A DNA stretch of 64,000 nt from NCBI GenBank assembly GCA_050247135.1, contig JBFWUT010000001.1, forward strand, positions 124,001 to 188,000, given 5' to 3'. The notes beneath the pieces were generated by a model. It was not told the origin of the DNA. It was given only the letters and a program-made list of their open reading frames with translations, and searched no databases. Below, in pieces: positions 40,453 to 49,330 of the stretch. Position 1 is the first letter of the stretch. Each line of letters opens with the position of its first letter. A program made the position numbers and the translations under genes. This stretch comes from Berkiella sp050247135 (lineage in GTDB: Bacteria; Pseudomonadota; Gammaproteobacteria; Berkiellales; Berkiellaceae).

Positions 40453-42981
40453 TCATTTAAGATAGAAAAAATATTTGAGCATTTCAAACCAACCTATGCA
40501 AATTAATCCGCACAAAAAACTCAATAATAAATAGTTCAAAGGCAGTGGAGAAAAATGTAGTAAATTTGCAATGAACGGCATATAAACTGTAACCAACAGA
40601 AGAATCAGTGTGATAATCACAATCGCGAAAAGTACATTATTTCTTATTGAAATCAACCTAATGATTGATTGTTTTCTTGAACGATTTGAAAAAATAAGCA
40701 TTAGATTTGAAATAACCAACGCAGAAAAAGTAAAGGTTCTTGCTTCAGATTCACTCATGAAATTTAAAGAAAGAATATAGACAGATAAAGTAATCATTAA
40801 AATTCCTAGTCCTTGTAGAAGAGCTAATATAATGATGTCTTTATTAAGAATGGTTTCTGTCGGTTTCCGTGGCTGACGTTTCATTAAGTTCGATTCAGCT
40901 GGTTCATTTTCAAATGCAATAGAACAAGTAGGATCAATTAATAATTCAATTAATGCAATATGTAAAGGATAAAAAACGGGTGGCAAATTAAGTAGAACGG
41001 TCAACAGAGCAATTCCAGCAATAGGAACATGAATGGCCAAGATGAACGACATTGATTTTTGCATGTTATCATAAATTCGCCTTCCGGAACGTATTGCATT
41101 GACAATTGAATTAAAATTATCATCAAGTAATACCAATGTTGATGCTTCACGTGCTACATCAGTACCTCGATTTCCCATAGCAATACTGACGTGAGCAGAT
41201 TTAAGTGCTGGAGCATCATTTACGCCATCGCCTGTCATGACAACGATGTTTTTATCCGCTTTAAGTGCTTTCACAATCCGATATTTTTGGTTGGGAGTAA
41301 TACGCGCACAAATATTGATAGCTTTGATTCTATTTTGTAATTGATTATCGTCAAGCTCATTGATTTCATCTCCTGTTATCAAGGCACTTGTAGAGAGTCC
41401 CGCTTGCTGAGCAATGGCTTTTGCCGTGGAAGGATAATCTCCGGTTATCATGATCACGCGGATCCCAGCATTATGGCATTCTTGAATAGCTTCAGGGATC
41501 CCTTCACGAAGTGGATCGTAAAGCCCCAATAATCCTAAAAATGTAAAACGAATATTCTGCTGACTTTTAGGTAATTCAACACCTGAGTGCTCTGCTTTTG
41601 CTACAGCCAGGACCCGCAAGCCATTACTTGCCATTTTTTCGACAATAGATACTATTTGAGATTGAGTATTTTCATCTAATTGACAAAGCTTCATGATGGC
41701 TTCAGGTGAGCCTTTAGCGCTAATGGTATTCTTTTTATTAGTATCAGTTTCCCAGACATGTGACATAGCTGGAAATCCAGGAGTCAAAGGAAATTCATGA
41801 ATGAGTTTCCAATGGTTATGTGAATATTCTGCTTTATTTAAACATCTGTTACCTAATTCAAAAAATGCTTTTTCCATAGGGTCGAAGGGGTGAATTTGAC
41901 TTGCTAGGATGGCATGATTAATTAAATTAAGAAATATATCGGGTACTTCACTCTCCAAGAAATTTACTTTATGCAGTACATTATTTGCCCATAACTGTGC
42001 AACTTTCATAGTGTTCTGTGTTATTGTGCCAGTTTTATCAACACATAATACTGTTGTTGAACCTAACGTCTCAATAGCACTAATGCGTCTTGTAAGAACG
42101 TTTTTTTTTGATAAACGCCATGCCCCTAAGGCAGGAAAAACAGTTAGAATCACAGGAAATTCTTCAGGTATCATTGACATCAAAAGTGCAATTCCAAGCA
42201 AAGTCGTTTTTAACCACTCGCCATGCATAGCTCCATCAATAATAATGAGTCCAATACAAAATAATAAACCGTAAACAGCCAGTACTTTTACCAGTTTATT
42301 TACTTGTTTTTGCAATGGTGAAATTTCTGTTTCAATTGATTGAAGTTCTACTCCAATTCGTCCCATTTCAGTGGCAGCGCCAATTCTCATTACTTGAAAT
42401 ATTCCCTGCCCACTAACAACCAGTGTCCCAGAATACACAAAAGGAGTATTGTCTCCTCCTGGTGGTGGCATAACAGTATTGTCAATACTGGAAACGGATT
42501 TATTGACAGGAATTGACTCACCCGTCAGAAGTGACTCATCGATCTGCAAATTATTGACTGCAAGAAGCCTTCCATCGGCTGGAATACGATCTCCTTCCTT
42601 TATTATGATGATGTCTTCTTTAACAACTTCTACTCCGCTTATGTATTTGGTTATGCCATCACGAACGACAAGAGCTCTAGGACTAGCTAAGTTTTTTAAC
42701 GCTTCTAAAGCATTTTCTGTCTTACCCTCTTGGAATAGCTTGATAGCAAGAATTAAATTGACGAATACAAGTAAGCTTAATCCCTCTTTTAAATTGCCTA
42801 TGAACAAATATATTAAAGATGCTGCTATTAACAACAGGTACATCGGCTCACGAAAGGTTTCTATGAAAATAATCCATAAATTCCGTTTATTACTGCCCAA
42901 TATAATATTGGGCCCATCGGTAGAAAGCTTTTCTTTTGCTTCTTTTGTGCTTAGTCCTAAATTACAGAGATCAATGTCCAT
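40453..42981 (-). CDS. P-type cation-transporting ATPase (P2/calcium-type)
   Basis: 842 aa from the chosen start MDIDLCNLGLSTKEAKEKL, which is the usual cation-ATPase N-domain. The actuator loop is LLTGESIPV, phosphorylation is at VDKTGTITQN, the nucleotide domain has KGSPEA, and the hinge is MTGDGVNDAPALK. About ten membrane helices, including PEEFPVILTVFPALGAW and a C-terminal set, are visible. It is probably a Ca2+ or Mn2+ exporter; the exact ion cannot be read. The frame is open to 43158, but the divergent small gene begins at 43163 and needs promoter space, so the longer N-terminus is unlikely. Confidence 0.93.
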   Translation of the reverse strand: MDIDLCNLGLSTKEAKEKLSTDGPNIILGSNKRNLWIIFIETFREPMYLLLIAASLIYLFIGNLKEGLSLLVFVNLILAIKLFQEGKTENALEALKNLASPRALVVRDGITKYISGVEVVKEDIIIIKEGDRIPADGRLLAVNNLQIDESLLTGESIPVNKSVSSIDNTVMPPPGGDNTPFVYSGTLVVSGQGIFQVMRIGAATEMGRIGVELQSIETEISPLQKQVNKLVKVLAVYGLLFCIGLIIIDGAMHGEWLKTTLLGIALLMSMIPEEFPVILTVFPALGAWRLSKKNVLTRRISAIETLGSTTVLCVDKTGTITQNTMKVAQLWANNVLHKVNFLESEVPDIFLNLINHAILASQIHPFDPMEKAFFELGNRCLNKAEYSHNHWKLIHEFPLTPGFPAMSHVWETDTNKKNTISAKGSPEAIMKLCQLDENTQSQIVSIVEKMASNGLRVLAVAKAEHSGVELPKSQQNIRFTFLGLLGLYDPLREGIPEAIQECHNAGIRVIMITGDYPSTAKAIAQQAGLSTSALITGDEINELDDNQLQNRIKAINICARITPNQKYRIVKALKADKNIVVMTGDGVNDAPALKSAHVSIAMGNRGTDVAREASTLVLLDDNFNSIVNAIRSGRRIYDNMQKSMSFILAIHVPIAGIALLTVLLNLPPVFYPLHIALIELLIDPTCSIAFENEPAESNLMKRQPRKPTETILNKDIIILALLQGLGILMITLSVYILSLNFMSESEARTFTFSALVISNLMLIFSNRSRKQSIIRLISIRNNVLFAIVIITLILLLVTVYMPFIANLLHFSPLPLNYLLLSFLCGLICIGWFEMLKYFFYLK

Positions 42982-43162
42982 AAATGATTTTTCACAGTCC
43001 AAAAAAAACAGTAAATAGTGTTCATGAAATAGCATTTCATTCGTAACTATAATTAAAGGATAAGAATATTTGGTCAAAACGTCTGTATTCAAGCACAGCA
43101 TAATTTCTGATATAAATTTGCTTTTAGACTTTTGAAATATTTTAATTTTAAGGATCATTGCG

Positions 43163-43357
43163 ATGAAAAAAGATAAAGATCTGTCAGAGAAAGCATCAAA
43201 AAAGCGTGGAAAAGGTTCAGCAGAAGCTGGCGAATCTATTAAACGTCATGACTCTAATGATTTAGGGGATCCGCGAGGCTCACGCGCACCAAGAGGGGAT
43301 AGACCCTCAGAGTTACATGAAAAAGGCGATCAAAGACGACCTTTTAAGAATAAATAG
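43163..43357 (+). CDS. Small charged hypothetical protein
   Basis: 64 aa, almost all charged or small residues (KKDKDLSEKASKKRGKGSAE, DPRGSRAPRGDRPSEL), so intrinsically disordered. No domain is recognised. It is divergent from the cation ATPase and lies 9 bases before the aldolase start, so it is likely the first gene of an operon with the aldolase and dehydrogenase. Such short hydrophilic proteins are often stress-related, but that is a guess. Confidence 0.65.
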   Translation: MKKDKDLSEKASKKRGKGSAEAGESIKRHDSNDLGDPRGSRAPRGDRPSELHEKGDQRRPFKNK

Positions 43358-43366
43358 TGAACCTAT

Positions 43367-44428
43367 ATGATGCTTTCAATATCTTCAGAAGAGATTGCGC
43401 AACTCAAAGATACAATTGAGAATATTGCTGTTTCAGGCAAAGGAATACTTGCTGCTGATGAAAGCACGCCTACTATTACCAAACGATTTGATGCGTTAAA
43501 TATTGCATGCACAGAAAGTACACGTAGGGTTTATCGTGAATTACTATTGACAACACCCAATTTAGAAAAATATATCAGTGGGGTTATTTTATTTGAAGAA
43601 ACATTTAATCAGAAGACCAGTAAGGGGATTAGTTTCCCTAAACTGCTCATTAATAAAAATATCATTCCAGGAATTAAAGTTGATAAGGGATTGGTTGCAA
43701 TTCCTGGTTGCAAAGAAAAATCAACGCAAGGGTTAGATGGTCTTGCACAAAGATTGAATGAATATAAAAACCAAGGAGCACGTTTTGCAAAATGGCGTGC
43801 TGTTTTTGCTATTTCAAAAAATACTCCTTCTAGATTGGCTATACAAACAAACGCGGAAGATTTGGCTCGCTATGCAGCTATTTGCCAGGAGCTGGGAATA
43901 GTTCCTATCATTGAACCTGAGGTTCTAATTGATGGCGACCATGGTATACAAAATAGTTATGATGTCTCGTTGGAAGTATTGCATACTGTTTTTCATAAAT
44001 TGCATAATCATCAAATTATGCTTGAGTATATTATTTTAAAGCCCAGCATGGTGACTTCAGGAAAAAATTGCTTACAGCAAGCAAGTTATCAAGAAATAGC
44101 TGATAAAACAATTTCCATGTTAAAACGCACTGTACCTTGTGCAGTATTGAGTATTAATTTTCTCTCAGGCGGGCAGTCACCGCAGCAAGCTTTACAAAAT
44201 TTAAATGCAATGCATCAAGTTAGAGAGACCTTGCCTTGGAATTTAAGTTTCTCTTTTGCTCGTGCTTTACAAGAACCGTGTATGAAGGTCTGGCTCGGCA
44301 AAGAAGAAAATGCTAATCTTGCGCAGAATACTTTTATTAAACAAGTGCAATTAGGTAGTTTGGCGAGCATTGGTGAGTACAAAATTGACTATGACCCTGG
44401 AGAAAATGATGAATCGAGTAAAAAATAA
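43367..44428 (+). CDS. Class I fructose-bisphosphate aldolase
   Basis: 353 aa, the eukaryotic-type class I family. It cleaves fructose 1,6-bisphosphate through a Schiff base. Conserved elements are GKGILAADESTPTITKRF, FEETF, PGIKVDKGLV, AKWRAVFAI, EPEVLIDGDH and the Schiff-base lysine in YIILKPSMVTSGK. LSGGQSPQQA near the C-terminus binds phosphate. M1 or M2 may be the start. The downstream dehydrogenase start lies inside its last codons, so translation is coupled. Confidence 0.93.
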   Translation: MMLSISSEEIAQLKDTIENIAVSGKGILAADESTPTITKRFDALNIACTESTRRVYRELLLTTPNLEKYISGVILFEETFNQKTSKGISFPKLLINKNIIPGIKVDKGLVAIPGCKEKSTQGLDGLAQRLNEYKNQGARFAKWRAVFAISKNTPSRLAIQTNAEDLARYAAICQELGIVPIIEPEVLIDGDHGIQNSYDVSLEVLHTVFHKLHNHQIMLEYIILKPSMVTSGKNCLQQASYQEIADKTISMLKRTVPCAVLSINFLSGGQSPQQALQNLNAMHQVRETLPWNLSFSFARALQEPCMKVWLGKEENANLAQNTFIKQVQLGSLASIGEYKIDYDPGENDESSKK

Positions 44429-45179
44429 AGTTGCCATTGTAACCGGTGGTGCATTAGGAATTGGTCGCTCTGCTTCTATATTACTTGCACAAGAAGGTGC
44501 AATAGTAGCTGTTACTGACATTAATGAAGATGAAGGAAAAAATCTTGTTGAGCAAATTAAACAAAATGGTGGGCAGGCCGAATTTTGGTTGATGAATACT
44601 GCAAGTGAAAAAGAAGTGCATAATACTTTTAGTGCAATTCAAACAAAAATGGGTAGAATTGATATTTTAGTCAATAACGCAGGCATTGCTGGTGCTAATA
44701 AACCCACGGATGAAATCACTGAAGAAGAGTGGGATAGAGTCACCTCAGTTAATGTTAAAGGTGTATTTTTTTGTACTAAGCATGTTATTCCTTATATGCG
44801 CAAGGTAAAAGGGGGAAGCATAATTAACTTATCCTCCATTTATGGTTTGATAGGTGCACCTGACTTACCCCCGTATCATGCCTCAAAAGGTGCTGTAAGA
44901 TTAATGACAAAAACTGACGCACTTTTGTATGCAAAAGACAAAATTAGAGTGAACTCTATACACCCGGGATATATTTGGACACCTCTTGTAGCGGATATTG
45001 CCGATAAATTTAATGGTGGCAAAGCAGCATTTTTAAACACGGTTGGGCCATTACATGCTTTAGGTCATGTAGGTGAGCCAGATGATATTGGTTGGGGTAT
45101 AGTCTATCTGGCCTCAGATGAAGCTAAATTTATCACAGGAAGTGAATTGGTTATTGATGGTGGGTATACTGCTAAATAG
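44409..45179 (+). CDS. Short-chain dehydrogenase/reductase
   Basis: 256 aa from M14 of the longer frame. GGAG lies 6 bases upstream of this ATG. The classical SDR pattern is complete: cofactor motif VTGGALGIGRSAS, structural NNAGIAG, catalytic Ser in NLSSIYGL, and YHASKG with the Tyr-x-x-x-Lys pair. The C-terminus ITGSELVIDGGYTAK is typical. An Asp at the end of beta2 (VTDINED) favours NAD(H). The substrate is unknown; sequence resembles 3-alpha/20-beta hydroxysteroid or cyclohexanol dehydrogenases. It overlaps the aldolase end by 20 bases. Confidence 0.92.
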   Translation: MNRVKNKVAIVTGGALGIGRSASILLAQEGAIVAVTDINEDEGKNLVEQIKQNGGQAEFWLMNTASEKEVHNTFSAIQTKMGRIDILVNNAGIAGANKPTDEITEEEWDRVTSVNVKGVFFCTKHVIPYMRKVKGGSIINLSSIYGLIGAPDLPPYHASKGAVRLMTKTDALLYAKDKIRVNSIHPGYIWTPLVADIADKFNGGKAAFLNTVGPLHALGHVGEPDDIGWGIVYLASDEAKFITGSELVIDGGYTAK

Positions 45180-45244
45180 GTTTTCCGTAAAGGATTTTAA
45201 CCTGATGCGAAATGTCAATGCTGCTTCAAATGTAAAGATTACAC

Positions 45245-46156
45245 ATGCATGATAATAATGGAATAAATAAAATTAACTTAAACATTCAATTAGCGAAGGC
45301 GCTTATTAGCGATCAATTTCCACAATATTCACATCTTGCGATTAGACCAGTTGAGCATAGCGGTAATGACAATAGAACTTTCCGCCTGGGCGATGACATG
45401 TCTATTAGGCTACCCAGTACGCAAGATTATGAGAGGCAGGTGCAAAAAGAACAAACTTGGTTGCCAAAGATAGCAGCTCATTTGCCACTACCTATTCCAA
45501 AACCAATAGCAATGGGTGTTCCTTCTAAAATTTATCCTTGGAATTGGTCAATCTATCAATGGCTAGAAGGGGATAGCGCCAATACCGTAGTTCTGCAAGA
45601 GACACATTTAGAAACCATTGCTGCCCAACTTGCCAAGTTTCTAAACGAATTTCATCAATTTGATGCGGCAGGGGCTCCAACGCCTGGGCTTCATAATTGG
45701 TGGCGCGCTGCGCATACCTCAGTCTATGATGCTGATACAAAGGCACTAATCGAGACTCTTAAGGACATCATTGATGCACCGATTGCCCGCGCACTTTGGC
45801 AAAAAGCCATCAGTTCAAAATGGCAGAAAGATCCCGTGTGGGTTCATGGTGATGTTGCGAGCGGTAATTTGTTAGTTAAGGATAATAAATTGGCGGCGGT
45901 GATTGATTTTGGCTGCATGGGAATTGGCGATCCGGCCTGTGACTTAACTATTGCCTGGACATTCTTTAGAGGTAAGAGTCGAGAGATTTTCAAAGCAAAC
46001 ATTCCATTAGATGAAGACACTTGGGTAAGGGCTCGTGGCTGGGCTATGTGGAAAGCTTTGTATGAGATTTCTGTTCTTGAGGATAAGAGTGGGCCTGCAT
46101 TTATGAAACAACTCAGTATAATTGAAGCAGTCATGATGGAATACCGGATTGGTTAG
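45245..46156 (+). CDS. Aminoglycoside phosphotransferase (APH) family kinase
   Basis: 303 aa. The kinase-like fold shows the catalytic loop VWVHGDVASGNLLV (His-Gly-Asp...Asn) and the metal site AAVIDFGCMGIGDPACDL. The N-terminal lobe contains NRTFRLGDDMSIRLPS. The family phosphorylates aminoglycosides, macrolides or small metabolites such as choline or homoserine. The substrate cannot be told from sequence, and resistance should not be assumed. It stands 65 bases after the dehydrogenase. Confidence 0.88.
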   Translation: MHDNNGINKINLNIQLAKALISDQFPQYSHLAIRPVEHSGNDNRTFRLGDDMSIRLPSTQDYERQVQKEQTWLPKIAAHLPLPIPKPIAMGVPSKIYPWNWSIYQWLEGDSANTVVLQETHLETIAAQLAKFLNEFHQFDAAGAPTPGLHNWWRAAHTSVYDADTKALIETLKDIIDAPIARALWQKAISSKWQKDPVWVHGDVASGNLLVKDNKLAAVIDFGCMGIGDPACDLTIAWTFFRGKSREIFKANIPLDEDTWVRARGWAMWKALYEISVLEDKSGPAFMKQLSIIEAVMMEYRIG

Positions 46157-46256
46157 GGATAGAAGGTATCTAGACATCCGATCAGGTTTAGTCAAAGGGA
46201 ACCCTTTAGCATTTCTAAAGTCATAGTTACAAAGACTTTGAAAATGCAGAGGTGTT

Positions 46257-46925
46257 ATGAAAGCCATCGTCAACTGTGGCATGCTTTTCGCGTTAAGCCT
46301 ATCCGTATTCTCTTCCTCCTTATATGCAGATTATGCTCGTAGTATTTGCAATAAGGAGCCTTATGAGTGTTATAAGGTGAAAAAAGGAGAAACGTGGGAG
46401 TCACTATTCCCAGATGATGAGAATCGCATCCATGTAAAAAAAATCAATAGGATGAATATTCAGGTTCGTCCTGGGATGGTTATTGCCGTTCCCAAAGATA
46501 AACAGATCGATGCCGCAGAGTTTTTAGGGTATTCACCGTTACCTCAACAGATCCCAGCAACGGGTAAAGAGCTTATTAAAGTCGATTTAAGTGACTTTGC
46601 CTGGGCTGCTTATGACCCTGAAGGAACCCTTGTTAGATGGGGACCCATTTCAGGTGGCAAAAGATCCTCTACCATTACCGGTACCTATACCTTTTACCGT
46701 AAACAAGGAAATGGTTGCGTTTCAAGCAAGTACCCCATACCCAGAGGCGGAGCGCCAATGCCCTATTGCATGCATTTTAAAGGTGGTTATGCCATGCATG
46801 GCTCACCAACTGTGCCAGGTTTCCATGCAAGTCATGGTTGTGTGAGATTATTTACTGATGATGCAAAGTGGTTGAATCAAAATTTCGTTGATACGGGTAG
46901 CACAAAAGTCACTATTCAAAAATAA
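46257..46925 (+). CDS. L,D-transpeptidase with LysM domain
   Basis: 222 aa. The signal peptide is MLFALSLSVFSSSLYA. A short LysM region (YKVKKGETWESLF to VRPGMVIAVPKD) binds peptidoglycan. The YkuD catalytic core includes GGKRSSTITGTYTFYRK and the His...SHGCVRL motif (MHGSPTVPGFHASHGCVRLF), where Cys is the nucleophile. It makes 3-3 crosslinks or anchors lipoproteins in the periplasm. GAGGTG precedes the ATG. An imperfect hairpin follows the stop. Confidence 0.92.
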   Translation: MKAIVNCGMLFALSLSVFSSSLYADYARSICNKEPYECYKVKKGETWESLFPDDENRIHVKKINRMNIQVRPGMVIAVPKDKQIDAAEFLGYSPLPQQIPATGKELIKVDLSDFAWAAYDPEGTLVRWGPISGGKRSSTITGTYTFYRKQGNGCVSSKYPIPRGGAPMPYCMHFKGGYAMHGSPTVPGFHASHGCVRLFTDDAKWLNQNFVDTGSTKVTIQK

Positions 46926-47232
46926 TATTTAGGGATCAAGGGATTATTGAGGCGGTAATAGCCGAAAAAATCAATGATTATTGACCCCTTTGCCCTTAAT
47001 TTAATTCTGTTGCTTTCCTAAGATCTCAATGAATAAGCTATTGATCAAGGACAATGCAGTGACGGGCGATGAAAGGACCGTAACTTGGATTCACGTGTAA
47101 GGTCATCGGAATTTAGAACCCTTCGATTTTTATTTGAAGGGGCATTTTGTCGAATATCTCATGTTTTGAATGATATTTCTAAAGAAATCAATATGTTAGC
47201 ATGCTTTATGTTTTTACTAATGAGAAATAGGC
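46926..47232. other. Intergenic stretch with hairpin after the transpeptidase
   Basis: An imperfect stem-loop, AGGGATCAAGGGATTATTGA (46931-46950) with the complementary segment at 46971-46996, probably terminates the upstream gene. The rest is AT-rich and shows no convincing gene. Confidence 0.45.
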
Positions 47233-48312
47233 ATGTTTAGTGGTCCGCAAATTAATTTACCTTCAAATCGTGTGTTGACTGATAATAATCAAGATAAAAA
47301 TGACTCATTGAGTCAGAATCTAGAGAATAAGCTGATGCTGATGCAGCTAATAATGAAAGCTGATATTGATCAGTACTTAGCTTTATCGGAGGATCAGTCA
47401 CGAAGCGTTACTATCTTTGCTGAAAAGTATTTAAAAAATAAGTTTAATAAATTTTCAAAGATGGTCGATGTAGGCATGCAAGTCAGTTCGGCTAAATGTA
47501 CTATTTTAATTTCATTGTTAGTACCTGACTATTTTATACATCAAACAGAATTAACTTCATATGACTTTACGACTAGATTACAGCTAGGCGAATCTGGGGA
47601 TAGAAGTGCATTGCGGTGTTTGGCTGAGGATTGTGATGGGAAACCATTACTAACTGTATTAGAAAAACGTCTAGATACTTTTACGGCAGCGGATTTTACG
47701 GCGCAGATTCAAGAAGGGCCAGGTAAAGGCACAAACGTATTGTGGATGTTAGCTCACGCTGCTTGGAATGGTAAACCTGAAGCACTGTTGACCGTATTAA
47801 AAAAATTTCCAGGTGCTTTTACAGCAGCCGATTTTACAGTACAGCCTCAAGAGGGCTACTTTAAAGGCAAAAGCGCATTGGGGTTATTGGTTGACCACAC
47901 TAAACGAAGAAACCGCAAAGCATTAGATGCACTACTAGCCCTATTAGAGTTAAATCCACATATTTTTTCAGCAGCGGATTTTATAGCACAGGTTCAAGAG
48001 GGTGACGATCAAGGCAAAGGCAAATTATGGTTATTGGCAAAAGAGCTAGATAAGCTTGTAACTACTAAGAGAATCGAAGATGAAAATGGTTATCTCAAAA
48101 TGTTAAACAAAGCATTAAATGAGCAGCTAGAGAGATTGCAATCCAATGGCGAGAATGAAATTAGAACAGAGGCTGTTACAGAAGATTCGATTGTAAGGCC
48201 ATATATTACTCATTTTCAGAGTACTAAGCGACTCAGAGAAAGTGATGCTGTGTCATCAGATGATGATATTTTGCAACCGCCAACAAAAAAGCAAAATAGA
48301 AAAATGGATTGA
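47233..48312 (+). CDS. Four-repeat hypothetical protein with NLS-like tail
   Basis: 359 aa, unknown. Residues about 106-270 contain four related units of 45-48 residues with the pattern LLxVL...FTAADFxAQxQEG...KG...LWLLA. Examples are TFTAADFTAQIQEGPGKG (unit 2), AFTAADFTVQPQEGYFKG (unit 3) and IFSAADFIAQVQEGDDQG (unit 4); unit 1 is degenerate. A helical segment follows. The end is STKRLRESDAVSSDDDILQ then PPTKKQNRKMD, which resembles a bipartite nuclear localisation signal beside acidic serine kinase sites. No signal peptide. An effector acting in the host nucleus is a hypothesis only. Confidence 0.78.
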   Translation: MFSGPQINLPSNRVLTDNNQDKNDSLSQNLENKLMLMQLIMKADIDQYLALSEDQSRSVTIFAEKYLKNKFNKFSKMVDVGMQVSSAKCTILISLLVPDYFIHQTELTSYDFTTRLQLGESGDRSALRCLAEDCDGKPLLTVLEKRLDTFTAADFTAQIQEGPGKGTNVLWMLAHAAWNGKPEALLTVLKKFPGAFTAADFTVQPQEGYFKGKSALGLLVDHTKRRNRKALDALLALLELNPHIFSAADFIAQVQEGDDQGKGKLWLLAKELDKLVTTKRIEDENGYLKMLNKALNEQLERLQSNGENEIRTEAVTEDSIVRPYITHFQSTKRLRESDAVSSDDDILQPPTKKQNRKMD

Positions 48313-48333
48313 GCGTGAAAGAGGGCAGGTTAT

Positions 48334-48371
48334 GCCGATGCTAACTCAGATCCGCTAGAGTTAGTCATCGG
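48334..48371. terminator. Hairpin between convergent genes
   Basis: CCGATGCTAACTC (48334-48346) pairs with GAGTTAGTCATCGG (48358-48371), 13 pairs with one bulge. It lies between the stops at 48312 and 48391 and probably serves both. Confidence 0.6.
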
Positions 48372-48390
48372 TACCTGAACTCTTATTACC

Positions 48391-49257
48391 CTATATTTTA
48401 GGACGTTTTTTGCCGAAGAGCTCAGCAGAGAAATTCATGGCTTTTTCTGCCAAAAAGAACCCCACACCTGCTTTAAAGCCACCGATGAGACGAAATTTAG
48501 CGCCATTGGTGAAAAACTGTTTAACAGGAATATGTTGTATGGTCTCTTTTAGTGACCAATGATGAGTTTGCATATTAACCTTAAGCACATCTCCTGGTTG
48601 TGAGGCAACGACGCTGGCAAAGCCTCCGCCCATTTTGGCTGCAAAATTTAAACCATTACTCTGATTATCATCATTACCTAAAAGATGATTAAACCATTGA
48701 GATCCGCCAAACAGGGCAACACCCGCAGGCAGATTGCGCAACAAGCCTGTCACAGGTGCAGCGCGATAGCAATCGCGGAATGTTAATGTTTTGATGGTTT
48801 CTAAAATAGGTCGGTGATGAATTTGTTGATGAACCGCAATGGTGTCTAGGGGTTGGGTAATTAAGGGCTCAAACGTGGCAGAAACGCCACCTGCAACACT
48901 GGCTTGTGCCGCATCGGCATGATCACCAAATAGTTCCTGAAAGCGATGATGATAATGTTCAGCGAGATAGTTACTGGCAGCACGTTGTGCTGGATATCGA
49001 TAACTGTTAGAAGGAACTTTTTTCAACATTTCGACAGAAGCACCACTATAAAGCATGCGAAATTTGCCGAACCAATTTGCTTTGCTGAAATCGTTGGCAA
49101 ATTGCGTAGCGCACTCTTTGCCAGCGACAGCGTTGGTCGCAATAGTATCAGCAGGTTGAAAGAGCGATAATTTTGCAAATGAGGCAATGAGCGTGCCAAT
49201 CATATCTGAGGTGGGAGTTGCTTCCCTGGATTGTGGATGTGGTCCTAAAGTTGCCAT
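48391..49257 (-). CDS. Mitochondrial carrier family (SLC25-like) protein
   Basis: 288 aa, the usual carrier length. The ATG at 49257 has GGAGG 5 bases upstream; the longer frame overlaps the previous gene. Three tandem carrier repeats are marked by their signatures: FQPADTIATNA (Pro35, Asp37), TQPLDTIAVHQQ (Pro136, Asp138) and SQPGDVLKVNMQ (Pro221, Asp223). Each is followed by the second-helix pattern: LYSGASVEMLKKVPSNSYRY, YRAAPVTGLLRNLP and FFTNGAKFRLIGGFKAG. The basic salt-bridge partner survives only in repeat 3. Carriers are eukaryotic; Legionella LncP is the known bacterial precedent, injected into host mitochondria. The substrate is unknown. Confidence 0.88.
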   Translation of the reverse strand: MATLGPHPQSREATPTSDMIGTLIASFAKLSLFQPADTIATNAVAGKECATQFANDFSKANWFGKFRMLYSGASVEMLKKVPSNSYRYPAQRAASNYLAEHYHHRFQELFGDHADAAQASVAGGVSATFEPLITQPLDTIAVHQQIHHRPILETIKTLTFRDCYRAAPVTGLLRNLPAGVALFGGSQWFNHLLGNDDNQSNGLNFAAKMGGGFASVVASQPGDVLKVNMQTHHWSLKETIQHIPVKQFFTNGAKFRLIGGFKAGVGFFLAEKAMNFSAELFGKKRPKI

Positions 49258-49330
49258 AACACCTCCGATATAGATAAAATCATCTATACCTATACCACCA
49301 TTTGCGAGGCTAATCAAACTGTAAAAGAGG

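Noticed and set aside
42982..43158. 59-residue N-terminal extension of the cation ATPase
   Set aside because: It would run into the divergent gene's promoter and lacks similarity to cation-ATPase N-termini, which begin at MDIDLCNLGL.
47044..47112. 22-codon minus-strand frame beginning MTLHVNPSYGPF
   Set aside because: It has no ribosome site and no support beyond an open frame.
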